Part shown: positions 33,270-43,190 of the stretch, one piece after another
How the letters are laid out: each line of letters starts with the position of its first letter
How positions within the stretch are numbered: position 1 is the stretch's first letter
Source of the DNA: Prochlorococcus sp. AG-449-O05
GTDB taxonomy: Bacteria; Cyanobacteriota; Cyanobacteriia; PCC-6307; Cyanobiaceae
Reading direction: 5' to 3'
Length of the DNA stretch: 51,645 bases
NCBI GenBank assembly: GCA_003212195.1
Contig: QCQM01000003.1
Span: forward strand, 1 to 51,645
The notes under the pieces: model-generated
Seen by the model: the letters and a program-made list of their open reading frames with translations, nothing else
The model's database searches: none
What the model was told of the DNA's origin: nothing
Translations under genes and position numbers: made by a program

Positions 33270-34160
33270 TTGGCTTTAATAATTCCCAGTAACTATCACA
33301 AGATTAGTGATGTTGAGAAAAATCACATATCTTGGATCGAACCAGAACTGGCAAAAAGACAGGATATACGTCCTCTTAGGATTGGTATTTTAAATATCAT
33401 GCCTCTTGGCAAGCAGTATGAATTTAACTTACTACATCCACTTGGTTTATCTCCTCTTCAAATTGAGCCAGTTTGGATAAAGCTTGAAACTCACTCTTAT
33501 AAAACATGGGATCTTAATCATCTAAATAATCTTTACATAACTTGGGAAGAAGCAAATAATCCAGAGCCGTTAGATGGAATCATTATTACTGGAGCACCTA
33601 TTGAGCACCTAGCCTTTGAGGAGGTTAAGTATTGGGATGAATTTGTGAAAATCGTAAATCAAGCCAGGAATTCTTGTGCGAGTACTCTTGGATTATGTTG
33701 GGCGGGCTTTGCGCTGGCTTATTTGGCAGGAGTTGATAAGCAAGTTTTTGATAGGAAATTATTTGGGGTATTCCCTTTAAAAAGTCTTGTTCCTGGACAC
33801 CCTTTGATGGGTACACAAGATGATGAATTTATATGTCCTCAAAGTAGATTTGCGGGATTACCAGATTTGGAAATGGAGAAGGCCCAAAAAGACGGGAAAT
33901 TGAATTTATTGGCTTATGGAGAAAACGTCGGATATACAATATTTGAATCTAATGATCAAAAACAACTTATGCATTTAGGTCATCCTGAATATACAGTGCA
34001 TAGAATTATTAGTGAAATTGAAAGAGATAAAGAAAAGGGAGATGTTCCTCCTCCAAAAAATTTTGATCTAAATAGTTCAAAAACCGCTTGGAGATCTCAT
34101 AGGAACTTGCTTTTTCAGCAATGGCTTTGGTTTTGTTATCAACAAGTTAGTCTTAATTAA
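33270..34160 (+). CDS. metA: Homoserine O-acyltransferase (MetA/HTS family), TTG start
   Basis: DIRPLRIGILNIMPLGKQYEFNLLHPLGLSPLQIEPVWIKLETHSYK, ITGAPIEHL, LGLCWAGFALAYLAG, HPEY. Confidence 0.92.
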   Translation: MALIIPSNYHKISDVEKNHISWIEPELAKRQDIRPLRIGILNIMPLGKQYEFNLLHPLGLSPLQIEPVWIKLETHSYKTWDLNHLNNLYITWEEANNPEPLDGIIITGAPIEHLAFEEVKYWDEFVKIVNQARNSCASTLGLCWAGFALAYLAGVDKQVFDRKLFGVFPLKSLVPGHPLMGTQDDEFICPQSRFAGLPDLEMEKAQKDGKLNLLAYGENVGYTIFESNDQKQLMHLGHPEYTVHRIISEIERDKEKGDVPPPKNFDLNSSKTAWRSHRNLLFQQWLWFCYQQVSLN

Positions 34161-34165
34161 TTTTT

Positions 34166-35731
34166 TTAATGAGCGCTTTCAATACCACCTAGTCTCTCAA
34201 ATAAGTTAAGACTTTCTTTATTTAATCCTACAATTTCAACTTTAGAACCACCATTCTGGAATTTTCTAATAATTTGCTCAAGAGCAACAACGCCACTTTG
34301 ATCCCAAATATGAGCTAAAGACATATCAATTTCAACATTTTCAGGATGTTCATGAATATCAAATCCTTGTAAAAAATAAATTTTACTTACAAAAAATAAT
34401 TGTCCTTTTACTTTGTATTTAGTCAAGTTATTTTCTTTAGCTCTTGAGACAGTTATAACTTTTGCGACTTTTCTGCTGAAAAGAATTGCAGCTAATGCAA
34501 CTCCTGCAATAACTCCAAGTGCGAGATTATGAGGTTTTGTAAGCATTGTAACTGCAAAAGTCATAAGCATTACTGCAGTATCGCTTTTAGGTATTTTTCT
34601 AATATTTTTTAATCCATTTATATCTGCTGTACTTATTGCGATAGTTATCATGATTGCTACTAAAGCAGCCATTGGTATTGCTCCAATCCAAGACTTCAAG
34701 AGGATAATCATAATTAGTAGAGATATACCTGAAGATAGGGTTGACAACCTAGATTTGCCACCATTTTCAGTGTTCATAACAGATTGCCCAACTAATGCAC
34801 ATCCAGCCATTCCACCAAATAAGGATGCCACAATATTTGCGATTCCCTGTCCTCTTGCTTCTTTATTTTTATTAGAACTTGTATCAGTTACATCGTCTAA
34901 AATGTCTTGAGTTAAAAAAGTTTCCATTAAACCCACGAGAGATATCGCAAGTGAAGTCGGTAAAATTATCCCTAATGTTTCAAGACTAAAAGGTACCTTC
35001 CCATTTTCTATTGATCCAAAAGGAAGAGAAATACTTGGTAATCCATCAGGTAATTTACCTAAATCGCTAACTGTTGGAACATCTAGATTAAAGAATATGC
35101 TTATAAGAGTAATTACTACTATTGCGATAAGTTGAGATGGGACTACTTTTGTGATTTTTGGAAGTCCATAGATAATTACTAATCCAAGGATTACAAGAAT
35201 CCAAACTACTGGAATCTGAGAGTTAACTGGATATTGACTTAAAGTTTGTTCAACTAATCCTTTTGATTCTTTAATACCTATTCCTAACTGAGGTAGTTGT
35301 GCTTGAAATATTAAAAGTGCTAGTGCATTTACAAAGCCACTTAATACTCCTGTTGGCACGAATCGCATTTGGTAGGCAAGTCTTAAATATCCCCAAAGAA
35401 CTTGGAATATTCCAGTTAATATTCCAGCTGCAATAAGATATGGGACTCCTAATCCAGAAGCTTGTGATTCTCCATAAGCAACAAGTCCAGTCATTAAAAG
35501 AGCTGTTGATCCTGTGGCTGAAGTGATCATCCCTCTTCTTCCTCCAACAATCGCAATTGTTATAGATAAGCAAAATGCACCAAAAAGGCCAACTTTAGGA
35601 TCTACACCAGCTATACCTGAAAAAGCAATTGCTTCTGGGATCATCGCAAAAGCAACAACTAAGCCCGAGAGAATATTTGACTTTGGATCATCTAACCAAT
35701 TTTTAGATAAATATCTTGAGAAATTTGACAT
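34166..35731 (-). CDS. SulP-family anion transporter with STAS domain
   Basis: SGLVVAFAMIPEAIAFSGIAGVDPKVGLFGAF, multiple TM, C-terminal STAS-like VEIDMSLAHIWDQSGVVALEQIIRKF. Confidence 0.88.
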   Translation of the reverse strand: MSNFSRYLSKNWLDDPKSNILSGLVVAFAMIPEAIAFSGIAGVDPKVGLFGAFCLSITIAIVGGRRGMITSATGSTALLMTGLVAYGESQASGLGVPYLIAAGILTGIFQVLWGYLRLAYQMRFVPTGVLSGFVNALALLIFQAQLPQLGIGIKESKGLVEQTLSQYPVNSQIPVVWILVILGLVIIYGLPKITKVVPSQLIAIVVITLISIFFNLDVPTVSDLGKLPDGLPSISLPFGSIENGKVPFSLETLGIILPTSLAISLVGLMETFLTQDILDDVTDTSSNKNKEARGQGIANIVASLFGGMAGCALVGQSVMNTENGGKSRLSTLSSGISLLIMIILLKSWIGAIPMAALVAIMITIAISTADINGLKNIRKIPKSDTAVMLMTFAVTMLTKPHNLALGVIAGVALAAILFSRKVAKVITVSRAKENNLTKYKVKGQLFFVSKIYFLQGFDIHEHPENVEIDMSLAHIWDQSGVVALEQIIRKFQNGGSKVEIVGLNKESLNLFERLGGIESAH

Positions 35732-35761
35732 TTTAAGTTTCTTTATACTAATGAAGTTACC

Positions 35762-37039
35762 TCATAAAGGAGGCAATATACCTTGTGGGTCAAAAATATT
35801 CTTTAAAGTTTTTAATTCATTCACTCTATTTCCAAAGGCTAAGGTAATTTCTTCTTCATGAGAATTCAAATGATTATGCAATTGGGCTAAGTGAATATTT
35901 GGATAAAAACTTTTTAGCTTGCTCCACGATTTATAAATCCATTCCAGAGCGACTTCTTTTTCTCGAAGATCATTTTTTTTCCATGATGCAAATATCCATG
36001 GTTTCCAAGTACTTTCTCTATGAACAAAAAAGCTTGAGCCATTATTTAATTTTTTAGTTTTGCAACCTAATTGTTGAGAAGCAATATAACAGGAATTATT
36101 AGGTTTATTATCCATTATTTCATTCAAACATTTTATGAAAATTGGGATTTCATTTTTTAAATCTTCTCCGAGAAGACTAATTACCTCAGAATGGTTATTT
36201 GCATTCAGCTCATATAAATTCAATTCCTTTGGAAAAAAATTAATTTTGTTAAAGTCCTCATAAAATTGTTTTTCTAGAGCAGGAAATTTGTCTAGAAGCA
36301 TTAAGTATTCTTCTGTTCTTTTATCCTCTAGATTATTTTTTAGTTCAGCAAAAATATATATATATATTTTTTTTGCATAAACCCATTGAAGACTAATATT
36401 TTCTGGAAATTCCTCTGATAGTTTTATTATTTCTGAAAGTTCATTTAGATTTACAAATCCTTCAATAACCTTTATTGGATTAGATTGGATAGTATTAAGT
36501 TCTATTTCGGTAATAATTGAGAAGAAGGGTGCCGCTCCTTTAATTGCTTCCCAAATCAATTGTTCTTTTGGATTTATTTGATTTTTTTTTAAAGAGATAA
36601 ATGTGCCATTTCCCAAGAAACCTTTTATTGATTCAATATTATCAATGGCTAATCCGTAGGCTCTACTGAGCGGGCTTACTCCACCAGTAAGTATATAACC
36701 TGCTCCAGGAAGTTTAGATAGTCCTATTGGAAAACTTCGATTATATTTTTGTAAATGATTTACTAGATCTCCCATTATTACTCCACCTCCAATTGTTACT
36801 AAATTGGTTTTTCTATTTAGGTGGATTTTGCTATGATTTTTTCTTAGATCAAGAGTTGTAAAACCATTTTTTGCACAGCTAGAGGTTGTACCTCCACTAC
36901 ATACGCAAAGATGCTCGAATTTTTCATTACAATAATTATTCTCATTAAATAGGGATTTATCAACGTCATAAATTAATTTCTTTAATTTTGCATCCCTAGA
37001 GTTTATATTTGGAACTTCAAGCAAATTATTATTTTTCAC
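35762..37039 (-). CDS. FAD-linked oxidoreductase (FAD_binding_4 family)
   Basis: LVTIGGGVIMGDLVNHLQKYNRSFPIGLSKLPGAGYILTGGVSPLSRAYGLAIDNIES. Confidence 0.82.
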   Translation of the reverse strand: MKNNNLLEVPNINSRDAKLKKLIYDVDKSLFNENNYCNEKFEHLCVCSGGTTSSCAKNGFTTLDLRKNHSKIHLNRKTNLVTIGGGVIMGDLVNHLQKYNRSFPIGLSKLPGAGYILTGGVSPLSRAYGLAIDNIESIKGFLGNGTFISLKKNQINPKEQLIWEAIKGAAPFFSIITEIELNTIQSNPIKVIEGFVNLNELSEIIKLSEEFPENISLQWVYAKKIYIYIFAELKNNLEDKRTEEYLMLLDKFPALEKQFYEDFNKINFFPKELNLYELNANNHSEVISLLGEDLKNEIPIFIKCLNEIMDNKPNNSCYIASQQLGCKTKKLNNGSSFFVHRESTWKPWIFASWKKNDLREKEVALEWIYKSWSKLKSFYPNIHLAQLHNHLNSHEEEITLAFGNRVNELKTLKNIFDPQGILPPL

Positions 37040-37080
37040 TGCATGATATTATTCTTTACTATTATGGTATAAGCAATAAT

Positions 37081-38211
37081 TTGATTTTGGATAATTTAGA
37101 TTCGAAGTTAAATAATCAAGTAGCCATACTTATCTGTGGACACGGGAGTAGAAATAAACTAGCCATTACTGAATTTCAAGAATTAACTAAGTTCATCCAA
37201 AAAAGATATCCAAACTATTTAGTTGAATATGGTTTCTTGGAATTCGCTAAACCTTCACTTGTTGATGCTCTAGACAAGTTAAGAGATCTTTCTATAAAAA
37301 AAGTAATAGCAATACCCGCAATGCTTTTCGCTGCTGGCCATGTAAAAAATGATATACCTAGCTTGCTTATGAATTATTCAAGTAAAACAGGTATTGAAAT
37401 AATTTATGGAAGAGAATTAGGTATTAATAATTTAATGATTAGTGCAGCCTGTGAAAGAGTTAAAGATGTATTTAAACAAAATAGTACTCTTAAACCTGAA
37501 GAATCATTATTAGTAGTTGTTGGTAGAGGTTCTTCTGACCCAGATGCGAATTCCAATGTTTCAAAAATTACGAGAATGATCGTAGAGGGTATTGGTTTAG
37601 GGTGGGGGGAAACAGTTTTTTCTGGAGTAACTTTCCCTCTTGTTGAACCTGGCTTGAAAAATGTTGTGAGACTTGGTTATAAAAATATAATTATTTTCCC
37701 TTATTTTCTTTTCTCAGGCGTCCTTGTTACAAGAATAAAAAGGCAAAGTGATTTAGTTTCGATTAATAATCCAGAGATTTCATTTATACATGCAAAATAT
37801 CTTTCATCACAGTCTTATGTGGTCGACACTTTTGTAGAAAGGATTGAAGAGATTCTTAATGACGAAGGTAAGAATTTTATGAATTGTTCAACTTGTAAAT
37901 ATAGATCAAATTTATTTGGCTTCGAAAATGAAGTTGGAATGCTACAAGAAAGTCATCATGACCATGTAGAGGGCTTGGGTATCAGCTGTGATTTATGTGA
38001 TCCTGAATGTAATGGTGCTTGTGAAATACAAAATCAGATCCCAAATCATAATCAAGAAAAATCGGACTCAGGAGGAGGTAATTACTCAGAAAATGAACAT
38101 GTGGAGGTTCATCAACATGAACATTATCACCATCACCATCAGCATAGTATTTATCCAAATTCAAATCACCCCTTGGGGCCTGTCACGCTTCGCTTGCCTA
38201 ATGAAGGCTAA
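37081..38211 (+). CDS. cbiX: CbiX-type sirohydrochlorin chelatase with Cys-rich and His-rich C-terminus (TTG start preferred over 37009 ATG)
   Basis: AILICGHGSRNKLAITEF...IAIPAMLFAAGHVKNDIPS...GRGSSDPDANSNVSKITR; tail CDLCDPECNGACEI ... HVEVHQHEHYHHHHQHS. The 37009 ATG lies inside the divergent gene. Confidence 0.85.
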   Translation: MILDNLDSKLNNQVAILICGHGSRNKLAITEFQELTKFIQKRYPNYLVEYGFLEFAKPSLVDALDKLRDLSIKKVIAIPAMLFAAGHVKNDIPSLLMNYSSKTGIEIIYGRELGINNLMISAACERVKDVFKQNSTLKPEESLLVVVGRGSSDPDANSNVSKITRMIVEGIGLGWGETVFSGVTFPLVEPGLKNVVRLGYKNIIIFPYFLFSGVLVTRIKRQSDLVSINNPEISFIHAKYLSSQSYVVDTFVERIEEILNDEGKNFMNCSTCKYRSNLFGFENEVGMLQESHHDHVEGLGISCDLCDPECNGACEIQNQIPNHNQEKSDSGGGNYSENEHVEVHQHEHYHHHHQHSIYPNSNHPLGPVTLRLPNEG

Positions 38212-38330
38212 ATCTTAAGAAAACCCGTTGAAAACCAGTGAATCACCTGTCTCTTTCTCGACTAAGTCTTAATAGACTCAGTATATATAAGTATTATTAA
38301 TATAAACTTTTGAAAGTATTTTAAGCCAGA

Positions 38331-38372
38331 TTTTCCACAATTTACAGTTTGTTTTCCACGTCCAAATCCACA
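38331..38372 (+). promoter_or_regulatory. Cluster of three DnaA-box-like 9-mers
   Basis: TTTTCCACA (38331), TTTTCCACG (38352), AAATCCACA (38364), same orientation, intergenic. Confidence 0.4.
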
Positions 38373-38593
38373 TTGGATTAGAAATGCCAGCATTTTTAAA
38401 AAAAAACAGGACTTCAACATTATTGTTGACTTTTCTTTGAGAAATATTCAATTTCCTTATTTAAAAAGGTAGTTTTTAAAAATCCTATTTATAACATGAG
38501 TCTCATTTGATAATTTGAAAAGTTTCATGACAGATATTTTTTGATTTTTTTTGAAAAAAATATCATTATATTAATGTTGAAAATTATAGATTT

Positions 38594-38851
38594 ATGGATC
38601 AAATCGGCCAATCAAATTTTAATGATAAGAAACTCGTAGAGTGCTCTTCAAATAAAGTCTCATTAGAAACAGAGCTTTCAGAAACTCTTTATAACACTAT
38701 GAAAGATTTCGTATTAAGTAATCCAACTTGGGATCAATATAAGCTGATAAATTCAGCATTAGCTACTTTTCTCGTTCAAAATGGATGTACAGATAATTCA
38801 GTCTCAGAGATTTATTTAAATCAATTATTTACACCTTCAAAGTCTTTTTAA
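38594..38851 (+). CDS. DUF2811-like small protein
   Basis: VSLETELSETLYNTMKDFVLSNPTWDQYKLINSALATFLVQNGCTDNSVSEIYLNQLF. Confidence 0.65.
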   Translation: MDQIGQSNFNDKKLVECSSNKVSLETELSETLYNTMKDFVLSNPTWDQYKLINSALATFLVQNGCTDNSVSEIYLNQLFTPSKSF

Positions 38852-40478
38852 TATTTATACAGGCTCTTCTACTTAAGGCCATCATTGTAAGGGTAGGGCT
38901 TTGCCAAGATGATGTAGGCCAGCATGCTCCATCTAGTACAAGTACATTCTTACATCTCCATAATCTATTAAATTTATCAACTACGCTATTTTCTTCATAC
39001 ATTCCCATTGGTGCACCCCCTACTTCATGAATGTAATATCCAGGAGGAGGAGGACTATCTGAAAGTGCGATCAAATTTTTTGTAAAAAAATTCCCTAATG
39101 GGATATTCATTAGTTCATCAATATTTTTTATTTCTCCATTTGCAGCTTTTATTGATTTTTTTATAGTGTGTTCCATATGTTTTGCCATGTTTAACTCATT
39201 CTTGCTCCATTCGAATTCAATGAAGGGAATTGGGATACCCCATTCATCTGTTTTTCTTGAGAGAGAAACTGAGTTTTTCTCTCTAGGAAGAACTTCTCCG
39301 TGGGCGATAAGAAAGCCAATGGATGTGTTTGTATCTTTTTGCAAAAATTTAGGTATCCCTAATCTATCAATTGCCCCCCAGATTCCATAACCTCTATGAA
39401 AATTTATATTGTCAAATTTTGGTAAATTTGAACCGAATGGAATAAAGAAGCTCCCTGCTCCAGAAAGATCGGGAGGATTATCTAATGGTTTTGCTGAGTT
39501 TTTTGTTTTTGGGACTGAAAAAAATCTGCAGATAGATATATGGTCCATAAGGTATTTACCTAATTTTCCAGAATTATCTTTAAAACCTGAGGGATTTGAT
39601 TTATATTCTGAGTTCAGGAGAATTCTCAGCGTTGAAATTGTTGATGCGCAAAGAAGGATTAAATCACAATTTAATTCTTCTTTGCATCCATTTTCTAAGT
39701 TTACTATCGTTAGTTTTGATGCAAGCTCTGTTATCTTGTTAATCTCAAAAGACTCAACTAGGTGATTAGAGATTATTTGTACATTCCCAGTATCTAAAGC
39801 TTTTTTTAAAGTGCTTCCTAAACTAGAGGACTTTGGCCATTTTTTATCTTTTACTGATGAATTACAGTCAAATCCTCTTGATTGGATAAATGGATAGTTT
39901 AATTTTGATTTAACTTTGCTTCCAAAAACATTTTCGTTTTCTGTAAGAGGTATTTCACCAATATATTTACCGTTAGGGACTTCTTTGATATCATCTTTTC
40001 GTCCAAAGATGCCACAGAAATTTTCAATGAAATCATAGTGAGGGCAAAGTTCATCGTATGAAATAGGCCAGTTTGGTCCGAATCCGTCTTTTTTAGCTGG
40101 ATGAAAATCTTCAGAGGAAAGTCTTATTGTTATACCTCCCCACGTTAATGATCTCCCCCCACATTGTTTACCTTGGGTCCAAAGAAAAGGCTTCTTTTTT
40201 GGAAAATCATAAGGGTGTTTCAATTCATTTGAATATAAGTCAGGATTATTTTTCCAATAACCAGGATGTTGGCATTGATTAGCATGCTTTTTTGTTAAAA
40301 CTCCTGATAATCTTTTTAATGTACTTTTAGGCTCATTATTACTAGCTTCATGTCTTTTAACTTGAGGCCCGGCTTCTATTACTAAAACTTTTATCCCCTG
40401 TTCTGCCAATGTAAGTGCGGCTATTCCTCCTGTAGCTCCAGAACCAACAACAATTGCATCATAAGGACTTATATCCAA
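38829..40478 (-). CDS. GMC-family oxidoreductase
   Basis: DAIVVGSGATGGIAALTLAEQGIKVLVIEAGP, GGRSLTWGGITIRLS, C-terminal VLDGACWPTSSWQSPTLTMMALSRR. Confidence 0.9.
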   Translation of the reverse strand: MDISPYDAIVVGSGATGGIAALTLAEQGIKVLVIEAGPQVKRHEASNNEPKSTLKRLSGVLTKKHANQCQHPGYWKNNPDLYSNELKHPYDFPKKKPFLWTQGKQCGGRSLTWGGITIRLSSEDFHPAKKDGFGPNWPISYDELCPHYDFIENFCGIFGRKDDIKEVPNGKYIGEIPLTENENVFGSKVKSKLNYPFIQSRGFDCNSSVKDKKWPKSSSLGSTLKKALDTGNVQIISNHLVESFEINKITELASKLTIVNLENGCKEELNCDLILLCASTISTLRILLNSEYKSNPSGFKDNSGKLGKYLMDHISICRFFSVPKTKNSAKPLDNPPDLSGAGSFFIPFGSNLPKFDNINFHRGYGIWGAIDRLGIPKFLQKDTNTSIGFLIAHGEVLPREKNSVSLSRKTDEWGIPIPFIEFEWSKNELNMAKHMEHTIKKSIKAANGEIKNIDELMNIPLGNFFTKNLIALSDSPPPPGYYIHEVGGAPMGMYEENSVVDKFNRLWRCKNVLVLDGACWPTSSWQSPTLTMMALSRRACINIKKTLKV

Positions 40479-40585
40479 AACCTAGTTTGTGATTTGCTAT
40501 TTCAATAAATATAGCATTCAGTAAATAATTAATTTTTAGATTTCAGCTTAAGAAGTTAGAATTTATTAAAAGATTACACAAACAA

Positions 40586-41059
40586 ATGAGATTTATAATT
40601 TTAACTTTTTTAGTAATTGTTTTAACCTTCCCTTCTAGAAGCTTCGCTGCGTTGGATTATGGTAAACAATCCCTGGTAGGAGCTGATTTTTCTGGATCTG
40701 ATTTAAAAGGAGCAACTTTCTATTTGACTGATTTACAAGACGCAAATTTATCAGGTTGTGAGCTCCAAAATGCAACTCTTTATGGAGCAAAATTGAAAGA
40801 TACTAATTTAAGTAACTCCAACTTAAAAGAAGTAACTTTAGACTCAGCTGTTTTAGATGGAACAGATTTATCAAATACTAACTTGGAGGATTCTTTTGCT
40901 TATAGTACGCAGTTTGAAAATGTAAAAATACAAGGCGCAGACTTCACAAATGTTTTTTTGCCAAAAGATATTATTAGGAAATTTTGTGAAAGTGCCACTG
41001 GAACTAATCCAATTACAAATAGAGATACCAGAGAAACTTTAGAGTGCGATTACATTTAA
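40586..41059 (+). CDS. Exported pentapeptide-repeat protein
   Basis: Signal peptide MRFIILTFLVIVLTFPSRSFA followed by A(D/N)LxG-type repeats. Confidence 0.88.
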   Translation: MRFIILTFLVIVLTFPSRSFAALDYGKQSLVGADFSGSDLKGATFYLTDLQDANLSGCELQNATLYGAKLKDTNLSNSNLKEVTLDSAVLDGTDLSNTNLEDSFAYSTQFENVKIQGADFTNVFLPKDIIRKFCESATGTNPITNRDTRETLECDYI

Positions 41060-41061
41060 AT

Positions 41062-41439
41062 TTATGCACATACAAGTTCTTTTTTAATCTTTCTTGGTTT
41101 ATAAAGTGATCTTCCAACAGGCCAACCTAAAGTGGATAAATGTTTCATTAAAGAACTTGAGTATTTGAAATAAAAATTGTCAGAATATTCGATACCAAGT
41201 TCTTTAAGAGTTGTTATTAATAGAAATACATCTTTCTTGTTGCCTTTTTTCGCATCCAATAATATCAATGATTTACTTAATAATTTTTTTTCTAGAACTT
41301 TATCATTCTCAGCAAAACCAACTTTAAGTAAATTAAATTCATCAGAGTAAAGAGTATAAATTATTCCATCTTTGTACGTATCAGTAAAACTTGATGATAT
41401 TAATGTTTTGTATCTTTTTATGATTTTTCTGTTAGGCAT
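41062..41439 (-). CDS. Hypothetical protein with degenerate GIY-YIG/T5orf172-like motif
   Basis: DGIIYTLYSDEFNLLKVGFAENDKVLEKKL resembles the IY-x-L..KVGxAxN core; 2 nt downstream of the next gene. Confidence 0.55.
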   Translation of the reverse strand: MPNRKIIKRYKTLISSSFTDTYKDGIIYTLYSDEFNLLKVGFAENDKVLEKKLLSKSLILLDAKKGNKKDVFLLITTLKELGIEYSDNFYFKYSSSLMKHLSTLGWPVGRSLYKPRKIKKELVCA

Positions 41440-41441
41440 GA

Positions 41442-41939
41442 TTATTTGATCTCATTATTAGCTATTTCGTATTTTTCCAAAAGATTGTTTACTTCTGCTA
41501 GTGCGATCCTCTTTTGACAGGCCAAGTCATATCGATTTACTGCGACTGAAGGTATTGAACCTTTGCTTTTCATTTCCCTTATACCAGTTTCTAAACATTG
41601 AAAAGCAACACTAGAAAGATCTCTTCCTTCTGCTGCTGCCCAAACTTTCAAAAGATAAGTAAGATTTGATGGAACTGAGATCTGCACTTTGTTTGAATTT
41701 GAAGTATTTAATGCAATATCATCGAGACTAATTTCTTTAGAGGAAATAGTTTCTTTTACCTTTTTCTTCAAAAATTTTACTTGGCTTATAGCGTCCTCTT
41801 TATTCTTTATTTTTTGTTCTATTTCAAATAGCTCTTCTTCAGAAGTAGTTAAAGCTTCTAATGCCCATTTAGCATCATCTTTCGCAACAGCGGTTCTATC
41901 AAGCCATTCATCTCGTATTTTTGACCAATTACTAGGCAT
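41442..41939 (-). CDS. Hypothetical protein with coiled-coil N-half and ribbon-helix-helix-like segment
   Basis: NKVQISVPSNLTYLLKVWAAAEGRDLSSVAFQCLETGIREM resembles an RHH beta-alpha-alpha pattern. Confidence 0.6.
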   Translation of the reverse strand: MPSNWSKIRDEWLDRTAVAKDDAKWALEALTTSEEELFEIEQKIKNKEDAISQVKFLKKKVKETISSKEISLDDIALNTSNSNKVQISVPSNLTYLLKVWAAAEGRDLSSVAFQCLETGIREMKSKGSIPSVAVNRYDLACQKRIALAEVNNLLEKYEIANNEIK

Positions 41940-42205
41940 AAGCTTTATGCGATAATTCTATGATATATCAATCTAAATAGATTGTCTATGTATTCTGATA
42001 AGATTTAAAATAGATTATATTAAGTTTAAAATCAAAATTTAAGAGTTCTTCTTCTTAGAAGAAAAGTTATTTAGTAATTAAAACTTTAGAATCTATTGAA
42101 CATGATTTTATAGAAATTTTTTCGTTAATTGAAAACGAATTAGTAGATAATTCAATTTGTTCTTATTTTAGATATTTGTTAATTTAATTAAAAACTTCTG
42201 AGCTT

Positions 42206-42595
42206 TTAATCTCTTTCAATAAGTTCAATTTTATAACCATCAGGATCCTCAACAAAAGCTAAAACAGTAGTACTGTTTTTCATTGTTTTAGGTTTGGTTG
42301 TTATTTTACAACCATTATTTTCTAATCCTTGGCAAATTAGATGAATATCTTTTACTCCAATAGCTATATGGCCATATTTATCTCCAAGCTCATAATCTTC
42401 AGACTTTTTATCCCAGTTATAAGTTAATTCAATTACGGTGTTTTCTTTTTCTGAGCCATAGCCAACAAAAGCCAAAGTGAATTTTCCATGAGGGTAATCC
42501 TTTTTTCTTAATAGATTCATTCCTAATCTATTGACATAGAAATCAATGGATTTATCTAAATCTCCAACTCTCAACATTGTATGTAGGATACGCAT
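42206..42595 (-). CDS. gloA: Lactoylglutathione lyase (glyoxalase I)
   Basis: [46 protein letters not shown]...[14 protein letters not shown]. Confidence 0.95.
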   Translation of the reverse strand: MRILHTMLRVGDLDKSIDFYVNRLGMNLLRKKDYPHGKFTLAFVGYGSEKENTVIELTYNWDKKSEDYELGDKYGHIAIGVKDIHLICQGLENNGCKITTKPKTMKNSTTVLAFVEDPDGYKIELIERD

Positions 42596-42728
42596 TTTAA
42601 ATAATGAACCTTAATCAATTATCTAATATTTAATAAACATCCGCCAAAGTTGATATTTTCGAGGCTAATTCTTCAATTAAGTACAAAATAATTAAGTTAA
42701 AATATAGATATAAAATTCCAACAATATA

Positions 42729-43163
42729 TTGAATCAAATATTCCAGAGACTCTCATCAGTATTTTTATATACATTGCCGTTAAAGGCTTCAATACCTTTT
42801 GGATATTATTTGTTCTATAAATATTCCTTTTTAAAGATACTATTGTACATAACTTTTCCAATAGCAATAATTGAAAAATCTTTGCCTTTTGGTAGTTTTT
42901 TATTATTTATAATTTTGTTTGCTGGATTAGCAAGAAATCCAAAAGTTCCCTATTTCGTTAGATATAACGCATGCCAAGCATTGCTTATTGATATTGCTTT
43001 GATAATAATTTCATATCTCTTGAGAATATTTCCCATAGTTGAATTAGGCTCAATTATTTTTATATTTACATTATGTATTTTTATTTATTCGATTTCTAAA
43101 TGTATTTATGGAGTTGAACCTGAAATACCCTTAATTAGTAAATCTGTAAGAATGCAAATTTAA
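42729..43163 (+). CDS. Tic20-family-like membrane protein
   Basis: YTLPLKASIPFGYYLFYKYSF, VPYFVRYNACQALLIDIALIIISYL. Confidence 0.75.
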   Translation: MNQIFQRLSSVFLYTLPLKASIPFGYYLFYKYSFLKILLYITFPIAIIEKSLPFGSFLLFIILFAGLARNPKVPYFVRYNACQALLIDIALIIISYLLRIFPIVELGSIIFIFTLCIFIYSISKCIYGVEPEIPLISKSVRMQI

Positions 43164-43190
43164 AAAGATTTATAGATTTACTGACTTTCA

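Noticed and set aside
36354-36368. (AT)n microsatellite
   Set aside because: Lies in frame in the FAD-oxidoreductase gene, coding IYIYI; ordinary low-complexity sequence in AT-rich DNA.
37009-37080. Upstream ATG start for cbiX
   Set aside because: Would overlap the divergent FAD-oxidoreductase start by ~30 nt and adds a non-conserved-looking leader; TTG at 37081 is more plausible.
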